Shown here piece by piece: positions 38,329 through 47,754 of a DNA stretch of 64,000 bases (its first letter is position 1; each line of letters opens with the position of its first letter). Source of the stretch: an uncultured Sphingomonas sp. (GTDB lineage Bacteria > Pseudomonadota > Alphaproteobacteria > Sphingomonadales > Sphingomonadaceae); assembly GCA_913775975.1 (NCBI GenBank), contig CAJYLQ010000020.1:22973-86972 (forward strand), given 5' to 3'. The position numbers were made by a program, and so were the translations under genes. A model generated the notes under the pieces. The model saw nothing but the letters and a program-made list of their open reading frames with translations, had not been told where the DNA came from and searched no databases.

Positions 38329-41133
38329 TCAACCCAGCCGGCCGAGCGCCGCGTGCAGCCGTGCGGCCTCGGCCATCTTGTCGGCATGATCGGCCTTCGC
38401 CTTCTCCACCGCCTCGGGCTTGGCGCGCTCGACGAAGCTGGGGTTGGACAGACGTCCGCCCAGCGCGTCGCGCTCCTTCTCTGCCGCGGCGATCGCCTTG
38501 GTCAGGCGCGTGCGCTCGGCGTCGAGATCGATGACGCCCGCCAGCGGCAAGACGAAGGTCGCCTCGTCCACCACCACCTGCGCCGCGCCGCCAGTCGCCT
38601 CGCCCTCGGCCAGGTCGACGCGGGCGAGACGCGCGAGCACCGTCTGCTGCCGGGCGAGCCGCCCGTTCGTCCCCTCGCCCGCGTCGCGCACGTGGAGCGG
38701 CAGACGCGCGCCCGGCGGGACGTTCAGCTCGGTACGGGCCGCGCGGATCTCGGACACTAGCCGGATCAGCCAGTCGATCTCCTTCTCCGCTTCCGGATCG
38801 AGCGCCCGCGCATCGGGCATCGGCCAGTGGCCGACGATCAGGTCGTGGTCGCGCGGCGCCAGGCCGTGCCACAGTTCCTCGGTGATGAACGGCATGAACG
38901 GGTGGAGCAGCACGAGGATCTGGTCGAGCACCCAGCCCGCCACCGCCTTCGTCTCGTCGTCGATCTGGCCCTTGATGAGCTCCAGATACCAGTCGCAAAA
39001 CCGGCTCCAGACGAACTGGTAGATCGCGTTGGCGGCGGCGTCGAAACGATATTCGCCCAGCGCCAGGTCGACCGCCTGCACCGTCCGCACGGTTTCCGCG
39101 ACGATCCACTGGTTGACCGCATGGCTCGCATGCGGCGGCTCCAGCGTGGTCGAGCCGCCGATGCCATTCGCCTGCGCGAAGCGGCAGGCGTTCCACAGCT
39201 TGGTCGCGAAGTTGCGGTATCCCTCGACCCGCTTCTCATCCATCTTGATGTCGCGGCCCTGGCTTTCCATCGCCGCCATGAAGAAGCGCAGCGCATCGGC
39301 GCCGTAGCGGTCGATCAGGCCCAGCGGATCGACGGTGTTGCCCTTCGACTTCGACATCTTCGACCCGTCCGCCGCCCGGACCAGGCCGTGCAGATACAGG
39401 GTGCGGAACGGCACGTCGTGCATGAAGTGCAGCCCCTGCATCATCATGCGCGCATCCCAGAAGAACAGGATGTCGAAGCCGGAGATCAGCACGTCGTTGG
39501 GGTAACGGCCCGCCAATTTCGGATCGCCATTCTCCGGCCAGCCCAGCGTCGCGAAGGGCCACAGGGCGGAGGAGAACCAGGTATCGAGCACGTCGGGGTC
39601 GCGCCGAATTGACACCGTCACGCTAGCGGCGTTGACGTTTATACCCGCCTCGCTGCCAACAACTACATTAAATTCCTTGCCCTCAAGATCCCAATGTTGC
39701 CGATAAAATGCCTCTGCTTGTGAAATGGCCTCTACTTCAGACTCAGCAACGAAGGTAGGGAGCGGTGAAGCAGGTGAACCAACCTGCTCCGGATTGAGCT
39801 TTGCGAAATCCACCGCCCAAAGTGGATAACCAAACCACGCGGGAATCTGATGCCCCCACCACAGCTGCCGGCTGACGCACCAGGGCTGGATGTTCTCCAT
39901 CCAGTTGAAGAACGTCTTCTCCCAGGTCTTGGGCACCAGCCGGATCGCGCCGGTCTGCACCGCCTCGATCGCGGGGGCGGCCAGCGTCTTGGCGTCGACA
40001 TACTATTGGTCGGTCAGCCACGGTTCGATCACCACGCCCGATCGGTCGCCATAGGGCGTCTGGATCGTGCGCGGTTCGGCATCATGCTCCACGCCGTCCT
40101 TGTCGACATGCGGGATCAGCACGCCCTCATCCTTCAGCCGCGCGACGATCGCCTTGCGCGCGTCGAACCGGTCGAGGCCGATCAGTTCGGCAGGCACGGC
40201 GCCATCCGCCGTCTGGCAGATGCGCGCCTTCGCATCGAGCATGTTGAGCATGTCGCGCGCCTCGATCCCGGCGCGGCGCCCCACCTCGAAGTCGTTGAAA
40301 TCGTGCCCGGGCGTGATCTTCACCGCGCCCGATCCCAGCTCGGGATCGGCATGTTCGTCGGCGACGATCGGGATCAGCCGCCCGGTGATCGGCAGCCGGA
40401 CCCTGCGACCGACCAGCGCGGTATAGCGCGCGTCGTCGGGATGCACCGCGACCGCCATGTCAGCCAGCATCGTTTCCGGCCGGGTCGTCGCGACCTCGAT
40501 GAAGCCCGACCCGTCCTCCAGCGGATAGCGCAGCCGCCAGAAGCTGCCCTTGATCTCGCGCGTCTCGACTTCCAGGTCGCTGATCGCCGTGCCGAGCCCC
40601 GCGTCCCAGTTCACCAGCCGCTTGTCACGATACAGCAGGCCCTGCCGGTACAGCTCCACGAACACCTTCAGCACCGCCGCCGAAAAGCCCGGGTCCATCG
40701 TGAACCGCTCGTTCGACCAGTCCATCGAGCAGCCCAGCCGGCGCAGCTGGCGGGTGATCTGGCCGCCGCTTTCCGCCTTCCATTCCCACACCTTGTCGAC
40801 GAACGCGTCGCGGCCCAGGTCCGTGCGCTTCACGCCGTCCTTCGCCAAATTGCGCTCGACGACCATCTGCGTCGCGATGCCGGCATGGTCGGTCCCGACC
40901 ACCCACATCGCATCCTTGCCCTTCAGGCGGGCATGGCGCGTCAGGATGTCCTGCAGCGTGTTGTCCAGCGCATGGCCGATATGCAGGCTGCCGGTCACGT
41001 TGGGCGGCGGGTTCACGATCGTCCACGGCTCGGCGCCGGGGCGGTCGGGGCGGAACAGCCCCCGCTCCTCCCAATGCGCATACCAGCGCTGTTCGATGGC
41101 GGCGGGGTCGAAGGTCTTGGGAAGCTCGGTCAT
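38329..41133 (-). pseudogene. valS: Valyl-tRNA synthetase interrupted by an in-frame TAG codon
   Basis: Apart from one codon the frame is complete: 934 sense-length positions, close to the E. coli enzyme (951). The N-terminal half (41133-40003) has [18 protein letters not shown] (HIGH at residues 51-54), the editing-domain segment [17 protein letters not shown] and [11 protein letters not shown]. The next codon (40005-40003) is TAG where ValRS has Trp (TDQWYV); then the frame continues [49 protein letters not shown] (KMSKS) and the C-terminal coiled coil to 38329. A single G-to-A change in TGG would explain it. ValRS is essential, so this is either a sequencing error, readthrough, or a decaying copy replaced elsewhere. 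An AT-rich insert lies 150 bases past the stop. The start chosen is ATG 41133. Confidence 0.9.
39640..39850. other. AT-rich patch inside valS with foreign-looking codon use
   Basis: By my count the 180 bases from 39661 have about 49% GC, against well over 60% around them. The encoded stretch between GHQIPAW and [11 protein letters not shown] is about 78 residues, roughly twice the E. coli spacing, and uses ATA, GTA, TCA, CAA, AAT and TTT codons that are rare nearby. The reading frame stays open through it. Confidence 0.75.
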
Positions 41134-41292
41134 GCGCAGGGCCGTAATGGCCCTCCCGGCGGAGGACAATTCCCCCCGCAACGAAGCAACATATTTCGTA
41201 ACGCAGCCATTATCGAAACGACAGGAATTGTAGCGGTATCATGCACGCGTCAACCAGCTCTGGAACCGTTTGTACAGTATCAGGTGACCGTT

Positions 41293-41895
41293 ATGCCGCA
41301 TCTCCGGAACCTTCACGGCGAATTGCGAAAGTCCATGGGCGCGTTCCGGGACAGGATAAATGCGCATGGAGGCATGGACAAATCAGAACTCGCCCATGAG
41401 CGCCTCGTCTTCCACCTCGCCTTTACCCGCACAAGCGAGATCATCAGGTCGGCGCTGTCGGCGATGCCGATGGATCAGATGCCCAGCCATGCCCGCGGGA
41501 TGGTTGGCGAATATCACGACCGGATTGCACGCGTGATGCGCTGCTACAGCGCGCAGATCGCCGCCTGGGGACCCGACCGGATCGAGGGCGACCGCGCGGG
41601 CTATGCAGTTGAGATCACGCGGGTACATCGCATGATCGAGCAACAGTTTCTGTGGGAGGAGACGAGCGTCGCCCCGCTGCTGGGGCTCGCCGCGCGCCTG
41701 CGGGCCGCCGCGCCCCCTCCCCCGCCGGTCAGCGCGGTGCCTGACCGGCCGGCGCCCCCATCTTCGTCCAGCGATCGAGCCAGCCTAGCACGGTCCGATA
41801 CCATTGCCGCGAGTTCTTCGGCTTCAGCACCCAGTGGTTCTCGTCCGGGAAGACCAGCAGTTCCGACGGTACGTCGCGCCGCTGGAGCGCGGTGA
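41293..41895 (+). CDS. Small helical protein, possibly hemerythrin-like
   Basis: The first 135 residues look like a real alpha-helical protein: MPHLRNLHGELRKSMGAFRD, SELAHERLVFHLAFTRTSEI, HARGMVGEYHDRIARVMRCY and VHRMIEQQFLWEETSVAPLL. The spaced His/Glu pattern recalls hemerythrin-type four-helix bundles but is not a clean match. AGGTGA lies five bases before the ATG at 41293. After residue about 140 the sequence turns into Pro/Ser/Arg low complexity and runs 167 bases antisense into the S9 peptidase gene, as if an original stop had been lost. Function unknown. Confidence 0.6.
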   Translation: MPHLRNLHGELRKSMGAFRDRINAHGGMDKSELAHERLVFHLAFTRTSEIIRSALSAMPMDQMPSHARGMVGEYHDRIARVMRCYSAQIAAWGPDRIEGDRAGYAVEITRVHRMIEQQFLWEETSVAPLLGLAARLRAAAPPPPPVSAVPDRPAPPSSSSDRASLARSDTIAASSSASAPSGSRPGRPAVPTVRRAAGAR

Positions 41896-43798
41896 ACGCC
41901 GCCAGTCCCTGCGTGTAGGGGATGCGGAAATCCTTTTCGCCGGTGATCACCAGCTGCGGCGTCTTCCAGTTGGCGACGTAATTGACCGGGTTCCATTTTT
42001 CGAACGCTGCGGGATCCTCGTAATAGGTTTTGCCGCCATGCTCCCATTCGTCGAACCACAGCTCCTCGGTCTCGTACGCCATCGCGCGCGCATCGAAGAC
42101 GCCGTCATGCTGGACGATGCACTTGAAGCGATCGGGCCAGCGACCCTCGATCCAGTTCATCATATAGCCACCATAGGAGGCGCCGAGCGCGCAGGCATTG
42201 TCCGCCTGCAGCCAGTCGAACTTCGCGGTGGCAGCGGCGAGGCCCTTTTGCAGGTCCTCCAGCGGCCAGCCGCCCCAGTTGTTGCTGATCGCATCGGTGA
42301 AGGCCTGACCGTATCCCGTCGATCCGTGGAAATCGACTGCGACCAGCCCGTAACCGGCACCCGCGAACACCGCCGGATTCCAGCGATAGGACCAGCTGTT
42401 GTTGCTCGACCCCTGCGGCCCGCCATGGACCATGAACGCGATCGGCACGGGCGTCGTGATCCCCGCCGGGCGCACCGCATAGCCCCAGACCGTATCGTTG
42501 TTCGCGCCGGTGAAGCTGAACCGGGTGACGGTCGGCATGTCGACGCCGGCCAGCCGCTGTGCGTTGACGCTGGTCAGCCGTTCCAGCCGCTCGGGCGCCG
42601 TCACGCGATAGAAGTCGGCCGGCGCGGTCAGACTGTCCATCGACACCACCACGCCCTTCGCCGACACCGCGACGCCGCCGACGTGCCCTTCGCCGGTCAG
42701 GCGCGATACCCTGCCGTTGCGTGCGTCGACGCGGAACAGCGGCACCTGCTGCACATCGTCGGCGGTCACGTAGAGCGACCGGCCATCGGGCGCCCAGGCG
42801 ATCGACGCGACGGAGCGGTCCCACCCTTGCGTCAGCGCGCGGACCTGCCCGCTCGCCAGATCGCGGATCATCAGCACCTGCCGATCCGCCTCGAACCCCG
42901 GCCGCGCCATCGCCAGCCAGGCGAGGCTGCGCCCGTCAGGTGAAACGGTGGGCAGGGTATCGGTGGCGCGGTTCGCGGCGGTCAAGTTGACCGGTGCCGC
43001 GCTGCCATCCGCCGGCACCGCGAAGATATCGAGATTGGTCGAGGTCGCCTCGATCCGCCCCGCCTCGCGCAGCGCGAAATAGACGGTGCGCGAATCGGGG
43101 CTCCACGCCACCTCCTCACCACCGCCGAACGGCTTCGAGGGCGTATCGCCCACCAGCGCGCCGGTGATCGCCACGCCATCGCCCGGTGCGCCATCGGCCC
43201 CCAGCGGCAGTACGAACAACTGCGACCGCGTGCCGTCCGCCCAACTATCCCAGTGGCGCACGAACAGCTGGTCATAGGTACGGCCGGACCCGGCATCCGC
43301 CGCCTTTTTTTCCATCGCGGGTGCAAGGCTGGGCGCGCCCGGCCGGCGATCGGCCCACACCAGCAGGCGCGTCGCATCCGGCGATACCTTGAAGCCGCCG
43401 AACCCGCCGGCAAAGCCCGTCAGCTTGCGCGGCGTGCCGCCGGTGACGGGCACCGCCCAGACCGCGCCGTCGCCGCCGCCCTTGTCTGACGAGAAATAGA
43501 CGGTGTCACCGACGATCTGCGGATCGGTTTCATTGACGTCCGCCTCCGCCGCCAGCGGCTCGGGCGCGGCGCCACGCCGCGTCAAATCGAGCCGCCACAG
43601 GTCGAACCGCCCGCGATTCTTCTCAAGGTCGGTCTCGCGCTGCGCCCAGACGAGCCAGTGGCCGTCCCGCGACACCACTGGCGTGCCGACACGCGACAGC
43701 ATCGTCACGTCGTCGATCGTCAGGGGTCGCGCATCGGCAGCGGAAACGGCGGCCAGCGCCGGCAGCAGGGTCAGCCCCGCGAGCAGAAATGCCTTCAT
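41729..43798 (-). CDS. S9 family prolyl oligopeptidase-like peptidase
   Basis: A 689-residue exported peptidase with a signal peptide (MKAFLLAGLTLLPALAAVSA). Residues 30-400 form a beta-propeller with WD40/TolB-like turns (VSPDATRLLVWADRR, VAWSPDSRTVYFALREAG, VSPDGRSLAWLAMARPG). The alpha/beta hydrolase part follows: PVPIAFMVHGGPQGSSNNSW (oxyanion), CALGASYGGYMMNWIEGRWP with the catalytic Ser, GEKDFRIPYTQG with Asp, and PDENHWVLKPKN with His. It should cleave short peptides in the periplasm. Its C-terminal coding end is overlapped antisense by the small helical protein gene. Confidence 0.95.
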   Translation of the reverse strand: MKAFLLAGLTLLPALAAVSAADARPLTIDDVTMLSRVGTPVVSRDGHWLVWAQRETDLEKNRGRFDLWRLDLTRRGAAPEPLAAEADVNETDPQIVGDTVYFSSDKGGGDGAVWAVPVTGGTPRKLTGFAGGFGGFKVSPDATRLLVWADRRPGAPSLAPAMEKKAADAGSGRTYDQLFVRHWDSWADGTRSQLFVLPLGADGAPGDGVAITGALVGDTPSKPFGGGEEVAWSPDSRTVYFALREAGRIEATSTNLDIFAVPADGSAAPVNLTAANRATDTLPTVSPDGRSLAWLAMARPGFEADRQVLMIRDLASGQVRALTQGWDRSVASIAWAPDGRSLYVTADDVQQVPLFRVDARNGRVSRLTGEGHVGGVAVSAKGVVVSMDSLTAPADFYRVTAPERLERLTSVNAQRLAGVDMPTVTRFSFTGANNDTVWGYAVRPAGITTPVPIAFMVHGGPQGSSNNSWSYRWNPAVFAGAGYGLVAVDFHGSTGYGQAFTDAISNNWGGWPLEDLQKGLAAATAKFDWLQADNACALGASYGGYMMNWIEGRWPDRFKCIVQHDGVFDARAMAYETEELWFDEWEHGGKTYYEDPAAFEKWNPVNYVANWKTPQLVITGEKDFRIPYTQGLAAFTALQRRDVPSELLVFPDENHWVLKPKNSRQWYRTVLGWLDRWTKMGAPAGQAPR

Positions 43799-43874
43799 GC
43801 CGCAAACGGTAGAGCAGAACCGCCCGCCCGTTCAACCGGGCCGCAGCATCAAATCGCCGACCCGGCGGCGCGGA

Positions 43875-45491
43875 TCAGGTCCGCGCGCCGGGCTTGTCCA
43901 GCACCTGCCGGATACGCTCGTTCAGGTCGTTGCGGCGATAGGGCTTGCGGATCAGTTCGTAACTGCGCGCGCCCTCGTCGATCGCCTCGTCGGCGAAGCC
44001 GGTCGTCAGCAGCACGGCGGTATGCGGAAAGTCGCGGCGCACCGCATTGGCGAGCGCCACGCCGTTCATCCCGCCCGGCATCAGGATATCGGTGAACAGC
44101 AACGCATAGCCCGAATCGGTCTGCAACACGTCCAGCGCCGCGCGTGCGCTGGATGCGAGCGTCACCTCATAGCCAAGGTCGCGCAGCATCTCGCGGCCCA
44201 GCTCGCCGACATCCTCCTGATCCTCGACCATCAGCACGCGCTCGCGGCCGGAGGCGGGGGCGCGTTGCAGCGGCACCGCGCGTATCGGCACCGGCCCCGT
44301 CGCGCGCGGGAAGAACAGCGTGAAGACCGCGCCGCCATCGTCGGCGTTGCGCACCGTCGCCAAACCGCCCGACTGGCGCATGAAGCCATAGACCATCGCC
44401 AGGCCCAGCCCCGCACCCTTCCCCATCTCCTTGGTGGTGAAGAAGGGGTCGAACACCTTGTCGACGATGCCCATGTCGATGCCCGGACCATCGTCGGAAA
44501 TCGCGACGACGGCGTATTCGCCGGCCTGCAACTTCTGCCCGGCGATCACATCGTCTTCGGGCAACACCATGTTGCTGGTCCGGATCGTAACACAGCCACG
44601 CCCGTCCGTTGCATCGCGCGCGTTGCTCAGGATGTTTAGCAGCGCCATTTCCGCCTGCACCGGATCGATGCGGCAGTTCCACAGATTGTCGTCGAGCTGC
44701 CGCCGGACGGTCATCCCCTCGCCGGCGGTGCGGTCGATGATCGGGCGGAAGTCGCCGATCAACTGGTTGAAGTTCAGCAGGCGGTCGCGCAGTTCCTGCT
44801 TGCGGGCAAAAGCCAGCAGCTGCTGCGTCAGCGTCGCGCCGCGCCCTGCGGACGTGGCGATCGCCTCCACCGCGCGGCGCGCGGCGCGGTCCTCGACCGG
44901 AATTTTGGCCTCGAGGATATCAATGTATCCCATGATGACCTGAAGCAGATTGTTGAAATCGTGCGCGATGCCGCCGGTCAGCTTGCCGACCGCCTCCATC
45001 TTCTGCGCCTCGTGCAGCGCCTCTTCCGCCTCGCGGCGACGCGAAATATCGAGCTGCGACCCGAAGAAATACAGCAGCTTGCCGGCGGGATCGAAGACCG
45101 GCGACACGAACAGCGCGTTCCAGAAGGTCGAACCGTTCTTGCGATAGTTCAGGACCTCGACCGACACCTCTTCCTGGTTCGCGATCGCGGCACGAACCTG
45201 CGCTATCGCCTCCCGATCGGTCTCAGGGCCCTGCAGGAAGCGGCAGTTGGTCCCGACGATCTCATCCTCGGAATAGCCGGTCATGAAGGTGAAGGCGTCG
45301 TTGCAGAAGATGACCGGATTGTCCGGCTGATGAGGATCGGTAACGATCATCGGCATCCGCGTGGTCTTCACCGCCGCGAAGAAGATATCGTGGCGCGCGT
45401 CATGCGGCGGCGTCGCATCCTCGATCGGAGGCGACGGCGCCATTTCGCCGATCTCGGCCGACGACATGTCATGGGGATTACGGCCGCTCAT
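43875..45491 (-). CDS. LOV-domain blue-light hybrid histidine kinase with C-terminal receiver
   Basis: A 538-residue soluble protein. Residues about 33-155 form a LOV domain: IFCNDAFTFMTGYSEDEIVG then TNCRFLQGPETD, in which Cys83 is the residue that makes the flavin adduct on blue light, ending YFFGSQLDISRRREAEEALH. The kinase has GGIAHDFNNLLQVIMGYIDI (His177), NILSNARDAT (N-box Asn290), DDGPGIDMGI and GKGAGLGLAMVYG (G boxes). A receiver domain follows (MVEDQEDVGE; Asp468 in FTDILMPGG; Lys in IRKPYRR). It is the light-responsive HisKA_HDF hybrid type. The start at 45491 is chosen because longer frames run over the PopZ gene; ATG 45467 is also possible. Confidence 0.92.
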   Translation of the reverse strand: MSGRNPHDMSSAEIGEMAPSPPIEDATPPHDARHDIFFAAVKTTRMPMIVTDPHQPDNPVIFCNDAFTFMTGYSEDEIVGTNCRFLQGPETDREAIAQVRAAIANQEEVSVEVLNYRKNGSTFWNALFVSPVFDPAGKLLYFFGSQLDISRRREAEEALHEAQKMEAVGKLTGGIAHDFNNLLQVIMGYIDILEAKIPVEDRAARRAVEAIATSAGRGATLTQQLLAFARKQELRDRLLNFNQLIGDFRPIIDRTAGEGMTVRRQLDDNLWNCRIDPVQAEMALLNILSNARDATDGRGCVTIRTSNMVLPEDDVIAGQKLQAGEYAVVAISDDGPGIDMGIVDKVFDPFFTTKEMGKGAGLGLAMVYGFMRQSGGLATVRNADDGGAVFTLFFPRATGPVPIRAVPLQRAPASGRERVLMVEDQEDVGELGREMLRDLGYEVTLASSARAALDVLQTDSGYALLFTDILMPGGMNGVALANAVRRDFPHTAVLLTTGFADEAIDEGARSYELIRKPYRRNDLNERIRQVLDKPGART

Positions 45492-45543
45492 CGTAACCTG
45501 AACAGCGCGGAGGGCGAGTCGTTCCCGGCCGACGCGGCCAACC

Positions 45544-46179
45544 TCATCGGCCGTGCTGGCCTGTGATTCGGGCGATCTCGCTCGCGACCATCTGCTCGAC
45601 CATCGCCGGCAGGTTCGCGTCCAGCCACTCGCGCAGCATCGGACGGAGCATGGTGCGCACCAGCCCCTCCAGCGTGTTATCGTCGGCCGATGCCGCATCG
45701 TTGCGGACTAGCAGGCGGCTGAGATTGTCGAGCGAGCTGCGGCTCGCCTCCGCCGCACGGGCCGACAGGATCGGCTCAGCCTCGTCCGCGCGCGGGGCGG
45801 CGGGGCGGGCGGATGCGGTTGCTTCGACGGCAGGTGCAGGCATGACCATCGGCTCCACGGCAGAGAGTGGCTCGACCACGGGATCGTCGCCCGGCGCGTC
45901 GGACGTTTCGAGGGCGACGGGCTCGGCGCGCGCGGCCATGCGCGAAGCGAAGGTTTCGGGCGTCATGCGCACGGGCGGGATCGGATCTCTCAGTTCCAGC
46001 ACGCCCGCGCCGGAATCATCCTCATCCTCGTCCGCATCGTCGATAACGAGCGGCGCGGCGGCCGGCGCGACACGCGGCGCACGGCGGGCGCGCACGGGCG
46101 CCTCGCCCTCCTCGGCAATGATCCGTTTGATGGAGGACAGGATCTCTTCCATCGACGGCTCGGCGCTCATGTCCCCCAT
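45544..46179 (-). CDS. PopZ-like polar organising protein (DUF2497)
   Basis: A 211-residue protein (208 if it starts at ATG 46170). It has the PopZ layout: a conserved N-terminal helix EPSMEEILSSIKRIIAEEGE that binds clients, a disordered acidic/Pro/Ala middle, and a C-terminal oligomerisation region LEGLVRTMLRPMLREWLDAN followed by LPAMVEQMVASEIARIT. PopZ assembles at cell poles and tethers the ParB-parS centromere in alphaproteobacteria. It lies between the LOV kinase and a TolC-type channel, all on the minus strand. Confidence 0.88.
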   Translation of the reverse strand: MGDMSAEPSMEEILSSIKRIIAEEGEAPVRARRAPRVAPAAAPLVIDDADEDEDDSGAGVLELRDPIPPVRMTPETFASRMAARAEPVALETSDAPGDDPVVEPLSAVEPMVMPAPAVEATASARPAAPRADEAEPILSARAAEASRSSLDNLSRLLVRNDAASADDNTLEGLVRTMLRPMLREWLDANLPAMVEQMVASEIARITGQHGR

Positions 46180-46206
46180 GTCCCGCTAACGTCCCTCGCC
46201 ACGCCC

Positions 46207-47748
46207 CTATTGGCGGTTCGGCGATTGTGCACCTGTGGTCAGAGCAGGGCTTCTGTCAACGTTCGTATCAAGTAACGGATCCTGCACGCGCCTGACGGTC
46301 GCGGTCTGCGCGGGTGCGGCGGCGGTGGTGGGCGCGACGGCCTGCGGCGTTTCGTCGCTGTCGAAATCGTTGATGCGGCCCCGCACGCGGCGATAGTTGA
46401 TCGTCGGATCGTACAGCGCGCCGCCGTCCAGGCCCAAGTCGCGCGCCTCGGCCGCACCCATCGCCGCCAAGAGCGCGAAGCCCGCGACATAGGCGTCGCG
46501 CCGCGCCGTCACCAGCGTCACCTGGCTGTTCAGCAGCTCCTGCTCCGCGTTCAGGATGTCGAGCACCGTACGCGTGCCGACGCTGTTTTCCGCGCGCACC
46601 CCCTCCAGCGACAGCTTGTTGGCGTTCACCGCCGTCTCGGCAGAGGCGATGACCTGTTGCGAAGAGCGCCAGATCGCATAGGCGGAGCGCGCCTGCGCGA
46701 TCACCCCGCGCTCCGTCGCGGTGACATTCTCGATCGCCTGGCTCTCCAGCGCCTGCGCCTGCCGCACCTGCGCGGCTGGGCGGCCGCCCTGGAACAGCGG
46801 AAGCGTCAATTGCAGGCCCGCCGTCGCGGTCGTCACCGCATTGGGGATCGGCGTGCCCGTGACGGCGGCCGGCGCGGAGTTCAGATAGTTGAAGTAATTG
46901 CCCTGCCCCACCGCCGACACGCGCGGCAGTCGCGCCGCGCGCGCGACGCCGACATCATAGCGACTGGCCTCCCGCGCCTTCTTCGCGGCGGCGATCTGCG
47001 GATTGTTGGCCAGCGCCGCCGTCACCGCCGCGTCGGGAGACGCGGGCAGGTTGGGCAGCACGGGCGGCTGTTCGAGCGCGCCGGGCGGATCGCCGACGAC
47101 GTTAAGATACGTCTCGCGGCTGCTGATGAGCTGCGCCTCAGCCGATTGCAGTTGCGCCCGCGCCAGCGCCAGCCGCGCCTCGGACTGGGCGACGTCGGTC
47201 CGCGTCAGGTCGCCGACCTGGAACCGGTCGCGGCTGGCGGACAGGTTCGTCTCCAGCACCCGCACATTCTGCGTGTTCAGCCCGACGATCGCCTCGTCGC
47301 GCAGCACGTTCATATAGGCGACGACGACGTTGGTGAATAGCGACGCCTCCGTGCCGCGCAGCGTCGCGCGGCCCGCATCGACCCGCGCCTCCGCCGCGCG
47401 CACGCCGTTGCGCACCGCGCCCCCCTGGAACAGCGGGATCGACAGCTGCGCATTGCCCGTCGCCGAGCGCGCCGGATTGAGGAAGCTGTTCGTCGCCTGA
47501 ATCGCGTTCTCGGTCAGCGCGCCATTCACGTTGACGCCCGGCAGGCCGCTCGCCCGTGCGATCGGCACGTTCTCGTCCGTCGCGCGCTGCGCCGCCCGCT
47601 GGCCGGTCAGCGTCGGATTGCCCTGATAGGCGCGGGCCAGCGCCTCGCGCAGGGTTTCCGCCGATGCTGGCGTGGCGGCCGATGCCAGCAGGACGCCAGC
47701 CACGGTGGCGCGCCGCAGGGGCGCGCGAAGGAGCGATTCGATCGGCAT
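46207..47748 (-). CDS. tolC: TolC family outer membrane channel
   Basis: A 513-residue protein with a signal peptide (cleavage near ASA/ETLRE). The OEP repeats show YQGNPTLTGQRAAQRATDEN, GNAQLSIPLFQGGAVRNGVR, NLSASRDRFQVGDLTRTDVA, then the second half LTLPLFQGGRPAAQVRQAQA and SVGTRTVLDILNAEQELLNS. This forms the trimeric channel of type I secretion or RND efflux. The C-terminal 60 residues are Ala/Thr-rich and disordered. It lies 7 bases after the pcm stop, so they are likely one unit, an arrangement common in alphaproteobacteria. Confidence 0.93.
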   Translation of the reverse strand: MPIESLLRAPLRRATVAGVLLASAATPASAETLREALARAYQGNPTLTGQRAAQRATDENVPIARASGLPGVNVNGALTENAIQATNSFLNPARSATGNAQLSIPLFQGGAVRNGVRAAEARVDAGRATLRGTEASLFTNVVVAYMNVLRDEAIVGLNTQNVRVLETNLSASRDRFQVGDLTRTDVAQSEARLALARAQLQSAEAQLISSRETYLNVVGDPPGALEQPPVLPNLPASPDAAVTAALANNPQIAAAKKAREASRYDVGVARAARLPRVSAVGQGNYFNYLNSAPAAVTGTPIPNAVTTATAGLQLTLPLFQGGRPAAQVRQAQALESQAIENVTATERGVIAQARSAYAIWRSSQQVIASAETAVNANKLSLEGVRAENSVGTRTVLDILNAEQELLNSQVTLVTARRDAYVAGFALLAAMGAAEARDLGLDGGALYDPTINYRRVRGRINDFDSDETPQAVAPTTAAAPAQTATVRRVQDPLLDTNVDRSPALTTGAQSPNRQ

Positions 47749-47754
47749 GAGACC

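Noticed and set aside
39850..41292. Upstream extension of the small helical protein over valS
   Set aside because: It is antisense to conserved ValRS sequence; a ribosome site marks the ATG at 41293.
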